Below, one piece after another: positions 11,001-13,431 of a DNA stretch of 13,431 nucleotides. Every line of letters begins with the position of its first letter. Position 1 is the first letter of the stretch. The translations under genes and the position numbers were made by a program. This DNA is from Stramenopiles sp. TOSAG23-6 (Eukaryota; Sar), in the NCBI GenBank assembly GCA_900128565.1, contig LT636166.1:1-13431 (forward strand), read 5' to 3'. The notes under the pieces are model-generated. The model had not been told where the DNA came from, did no database searches, and saw nothing but the letters and a program-made list of their open reading frames with translations.

Positions 11001-13293
11001 AACTTCATCACACAGACTTTGTCCACAATGCCACAACAACGCCGCAAAGAAAGGTCGCTCACATTGCGGGAAATTATTATATCTTCCTTTTTTAATAAGA
11101 AACTTTTCGCGGGCGGTTAAAACTTGATATGACATGAGCCATTTTTGTATAATTTCCCAGTCATGATTGCTATTTCCAGTATAATTTACATCTTTTATGT
11201 TTGCCAATGAAAACAAAAATGGTCTAGGAAAACGAGATTTTTCAGATGCATTTGTCGGACTAATGATTCGTCTACTAAATGAAGACTTGCCTACTAAACT
11301 TGGTATTGGAGGTGGTGGTGTATCTCGACCTTTACTTCGAGGAAGAGGCGTTAGTCGAGAATGACTAAATTTTTTTTCTGGCGGGGGACAAGAAATCATA
11401 CCGTTACTGAAAAGAGGAGATCGAAGCCATGGCGCTAATTTTTCTTCTTCATCTGTCTCGGGCTGACCACAAATTAGACCCGCAGCTTGGCGACCACCGA
11501 GCGTTGCCAAAGATATCAGTATTCGAAAAACTTTTGGTAAAACGGAATTTAGAGCTGATGAGGATTCCTTGCCTTTTGAATCACTGTTTTGATTCGTAAG
11601 AATATCTTGATGTATATCTCCACCGACTTCAACTTCACGTATAGCAATGAGTTCAAGAGCTGTTTTCCCAGTAAACCGTCGCAATTCTCTTCCATTTTTG
11701 TATTCACCAAATGAAGCAAACTTTTCATTAAAATATACTACACGAAATTCGCCTGAAATTGGTGTTCTAAAATTTATATATCCTCCAAGAGAACTTGTGA
11801 GACTAATTTTACTATTTTCTAATCGTTCGCTATTTTTTTCTTCTGCTGATTGCCTTTCTTGCCACGCTGCTTCAATTTCAGCGTCACAATCAATAGGAAG
11901 AACATGCCAGTCTCGAGAGGAGGGTGGTAGAGGTAATTGACGATTATCTGCACAAAAATATGCCCAGCAATACAATGCATTGCTATTTTTGGAAATGCCA
12001 GTAGAACTACTACTACTCAATAATCGCACCCTCCGCTTTGATTCTTTCAATGCAAGGACACTTTCAACATGTTGCACACCTGGGTGTTTGACAGCAAGTT
12101 GATTTAGAGTCCGCGTAACTGCAACAACTCGAGGAAGCAGCGAAATAGCAAGCCACCTCCAGCCATTGCCACACATAAGGCTTAGTGTATCACAAACTAT
12201 GGGAAGTAGTTCCAGTATGGGCGATCTATCTAATCGTTCAATTTTGCACTCTTTAGCTCCAAGCTCGATTGAACAACGGGAAAATAGATTGTCTGCTAAC
12301 CAACGAATCAAATTACAACATGGATGAGGCGGGTCACTACCATCATCAGATAATGGCAATTTAAATGTCTTTCCAGAATGATTATCTTCGTCATTTTTTC
12401 TATTTTTCGGTGAAGTATATGCTGGATTACTATTTATTTTCGATAGATAGTTTTGCTTTGCTTCTTCCGTTGCTCGATTATGTGCACTTACGGCTCTAGC
12501 GGCAGCAGATGCAAGCAATACAAATAAACATCGTAATACATTAATGGAATTCGTCGAAGCCTCTCTCATGATGGTTCGTTTTTTCTTTTTCAATTTATGA
12601 AACATTCTTTCGCCACCAATATCGGAAATACTAAATCGATAAGGATTCCATGCCAGAAATAGTAAATTCGTCACAGCTTTCCGAAATGCAATATCCTGAG
12701 AACGTGGATCTCTCCACGTACGTAATGACAGCGGAGACGCCAGTACATTTGCCATTGACTCGGGGGTGAGTTGAAGCAAGTTGGGCCGAATTAGACGTAG
12801 ACCATCTAATAGCCACAGCTCGGAACCACTGACAGAATCGTAAGGTAATGTATGTTTTTTTTTTGTTTTTGACCATGTCTCAGAAGGAAGCATTTCCTCA
12901 GCTACTTCAGCGTGCAAACGCTGTAGAATTAGCAAACGGCGATCTACCCCGCGAGCTACTAATGGCCGCACTGGAACCACATAACTCATTTGTCTAATCA
13001 ACGCTGATATTGTTTCGTCTTTCCACCCACCTTGCTTTAGATCAATATTCCCTTCAATTTTATCTCCTTTGTCTTTCACAATATTTCCATTTGATGTTGT
13101 ACGACTTTCGACTATACCTGCTGCTTGCGCATTTACAACAGAGCGCACCATATTAGAATGTTCATTTGGTATCCCCCTTGAATATAGCTTGTCTAATAAT
13201 GCTTCAGATTGAGGATTTAAAAGAGATCTTATCCAGCGGTCATTATCCAGTTGGTTCAATACCAATTCGACAAAATCCGTATCCTGACAAAGA
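873..13293 (-). CDS. Giant HECT-type E3 ubiquitin ligase, HERC1/HECTD4-like (5' partial)
   Basis: This is a single 12.4-kb exon encoding about 4,140 residues, ending in TAA (complement of 873-875). Residue numbers here count from the upstream in-frame ATG at 13427, which is probably intronic, so true numbering will differ. HECT ligases take ubiquitin from an E2 onto a cysteine and pass it to a substrate. Parts in order: helical N-terminal region (about 46-480); doubtful WWE-like segment (486-585); proline-rich linker with TPPPPIP (near 700); basic helical segment rich in R, K and E (1424-1466); UBA (1765-1803); Tudor/SH3-like (1985-2040); tandem UBAs (2208-2247, 2268-2308); Tudor-like (2412-2466, 2638-2710, 3411-3472); CUB-like (2948-3053); HECT (about 3790-4184) with Cys4151 in LPVAHTCFFQ. 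No RCC1 or SPRY repeats are seen, though they could lie upstream. No frameshift or internal intron was found. The substrate is unknown. The N terminus continues across an intron outside the window. Confidence 0.93.
4265..4590 (-). other. CUB-like beta-sandwich segment of the E3 ligase
   Basis: The residues read HPYWPHSDESGEIELDTPG, then IIFDSRCETLPTATLEFYRD, then a hydrophobic strand with VVVTLPTSTVYWKF, then GPWGWRFQIRPL. This pattern (an HPY...D start, FD.RCET, a strand before WGWRF) is the one I associate with the CUB/galactose-binding-like module seen in large intracellular ubiquitin-pathway proteins of the HECTD4/ZZEF1 kind. The assignment is by eye; a profile search would settle it. Confidence 0.55.
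6025..6195 (-). other. Tudor/SH3-like beta-barrel segment of the E3 ligase
   Basis: The residues DIIWDRSRDIEYYYGKVSEI followed by DGTKSYSIYCEIDGVERRFT and RCNLRVLD have the strand-turn-strand pattern of a Tudor, agenet or MIB-like barrel (aromatic surface strand, G-V turn, D-G-E hairpin, closing LR strand). Similar patterns occur at 7308-7475 (VGCRVIVAGGSAGTVLSI, then a SVSVLFDN strand), at 5300-5520 and at 3010-3200. The folds are inferred from pattern only. Confidence 0.4.
6500..6805 (-). other. Tandem UBA domains (UBA2 and UBA3) of the E3 ligase
   Basis: Two three-helix UBA segments lie about 20 residues apart. The first contains ELCIKALELKQDNVEMAADW and then LLTSGVSF. The second contains NLCIKALRLMRDNKEAAADW and then LLSNGYSF. 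They are more like each other than either is like the upstream UBA, so a local duplication is likely. The ubiquitin-contacting first loop is altered in both (MAFAPV and MFGLPF in place of MGF/MGY). Binding to ubiquitin chains or ubiquitin-like domains is the usual role. Confidence 0.85.
8010..8140 (-). other. UBA domain (UBA1) of the E3 ligase
   Basis: The residues VTIVAAVGFDCETARLALRV followed by CGGNAQQAVEWLLANP fit the UBA consensus: a GF first loop, A-R-AL in helix 2, and GGN...AVEWLL in helix 3. It sits about 400 residues before the tandem UBA pair. It keeps the GF loop that contacts ubiquitin in known UBA structures. Confidence 0.88.
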
Positions 13294-13431
13294 CTGTGAT
13301 CATGTATTGTGAAAATATTTTTTTGTAAAAAAAAATTGTTAGGTACAAAATTTCTTACGAAAAAAATTAAATTTGAAATTAATTGTGAAAAGTAGAAAAA
13401 AAAAAAGAGGCCAAATGTAATGAACAAAATG
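13294..13431 (-). other. 3' part of a spliceosomal intron in the HECT ligase gene
   Basis: On the - strand the branch motif TACCTAAC lies at 13345-13338. It is followed by a T-rich tract, CACAATAC (13311-13304), and the first AG after the branch site (13295-13294, CACAG). About 44 nt separate the branch A from the acceptor. The frame is open through this stretch, but the residues it would encode (F, N, I and L-rich, homopolymer-driven) do not look like protein. The branch region closely resembles the intron at 1-99. The donor probably lies beyond the right edge. A second possible acceptor (CAG at 13286-13284) lies 10 nt inside the exon. Confidence 0.75.

Noticed and set aside
10633-11127. A 164-codon open frame on the + strand
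   Set aside because: It lies wholly antisense to the ligase exon, has no recognisable domain, and the opposite strand is clearly coding. It is a shadow frame, as are the other small + strand frames between 1628 and 11940.
13353-13358. GTAAGA on the - strand as a donor for a very short (65-nt) intron ending at 13294
   Set aside because: The same place in the homologous intron at 1-99 is interior to the intron (CATACG at 42-47). The frame upstream of it would also encode homopolymer-driven residues. It stays possible but is less likely than a donor beyond the window.
13294-13427. In-frame ATG at 13427 as the true start of the ligase
   Set aside because: The first 45 codons are low-complexity translation of T-rich DNA that contains a branch motif and an acceptor, so this is intron sequence.

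Overview
The window looks like nuclear DNA of a unicellular eukaryote with a compact, AT-rich genome. The evidence is two convergent protein genes of strictly eukaryotic families, spliceosomal introns (GTAAGT donor, TACCTAAC branch-site motif, AG acceptors), T-rich intron tracts and an AATAAA signal. I cannot name the lineage from the sequence. Nothing bacterial, viral or transposase-like was recognised, and no tRNA or rRNA gene was seen.

Left end, + strand (1-789): the last two exons of an ATR/Mec1-type PI3K-related checkpoint kinase. It enters through the tail of an intron (1-99). Exon 100-422 carries the kinase catalytic and activation loops. A 128-nt intron (423-550) follows, and exon 551-789 carries the C-terminal FATC tail. 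The gene's 5' part lies outside the window.

Middle (790-872): an 83-bp gap between two converging stop codons. It holds an AATAAA signal for the kinase gene and a perfect inverted repeat over the kinase stop codon.

Remainder, - strand (13293 down to 873): one uninterrupted 12.4-kb exon encoding about 4,140 residues of a giant HECT-type E3 ubiquitin ligase related to the HERC1/HECTD4 group. Recognisable parts, N to C, are a helical N-terminal region, a doubtful WWE-like segment, a proline-rich linker, a basic helical segment, a UBA domain, a Tudor/SH3-like segment, two tandem UBA domains, further Tudor-like segments, a CUB-like beta-sandwich and a complete HECT domain with its catalytic cysteine. 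Its 5' end runs into an intron (13294 to the window edge).

The most interesting signal is in the introns. The three intron pieces, from two unrelated genes on opposite strands, are similar to one another well beyond splice signals. Two share 39 of 43 aligned bases up to and including the branch motif, plus a common 3' motif. Two of the three share a 13-nt 5' block. A short inverted repeat sits just upstream of each branch motif. This suggests an introner-like (self-propagating or duplicated) intron family.
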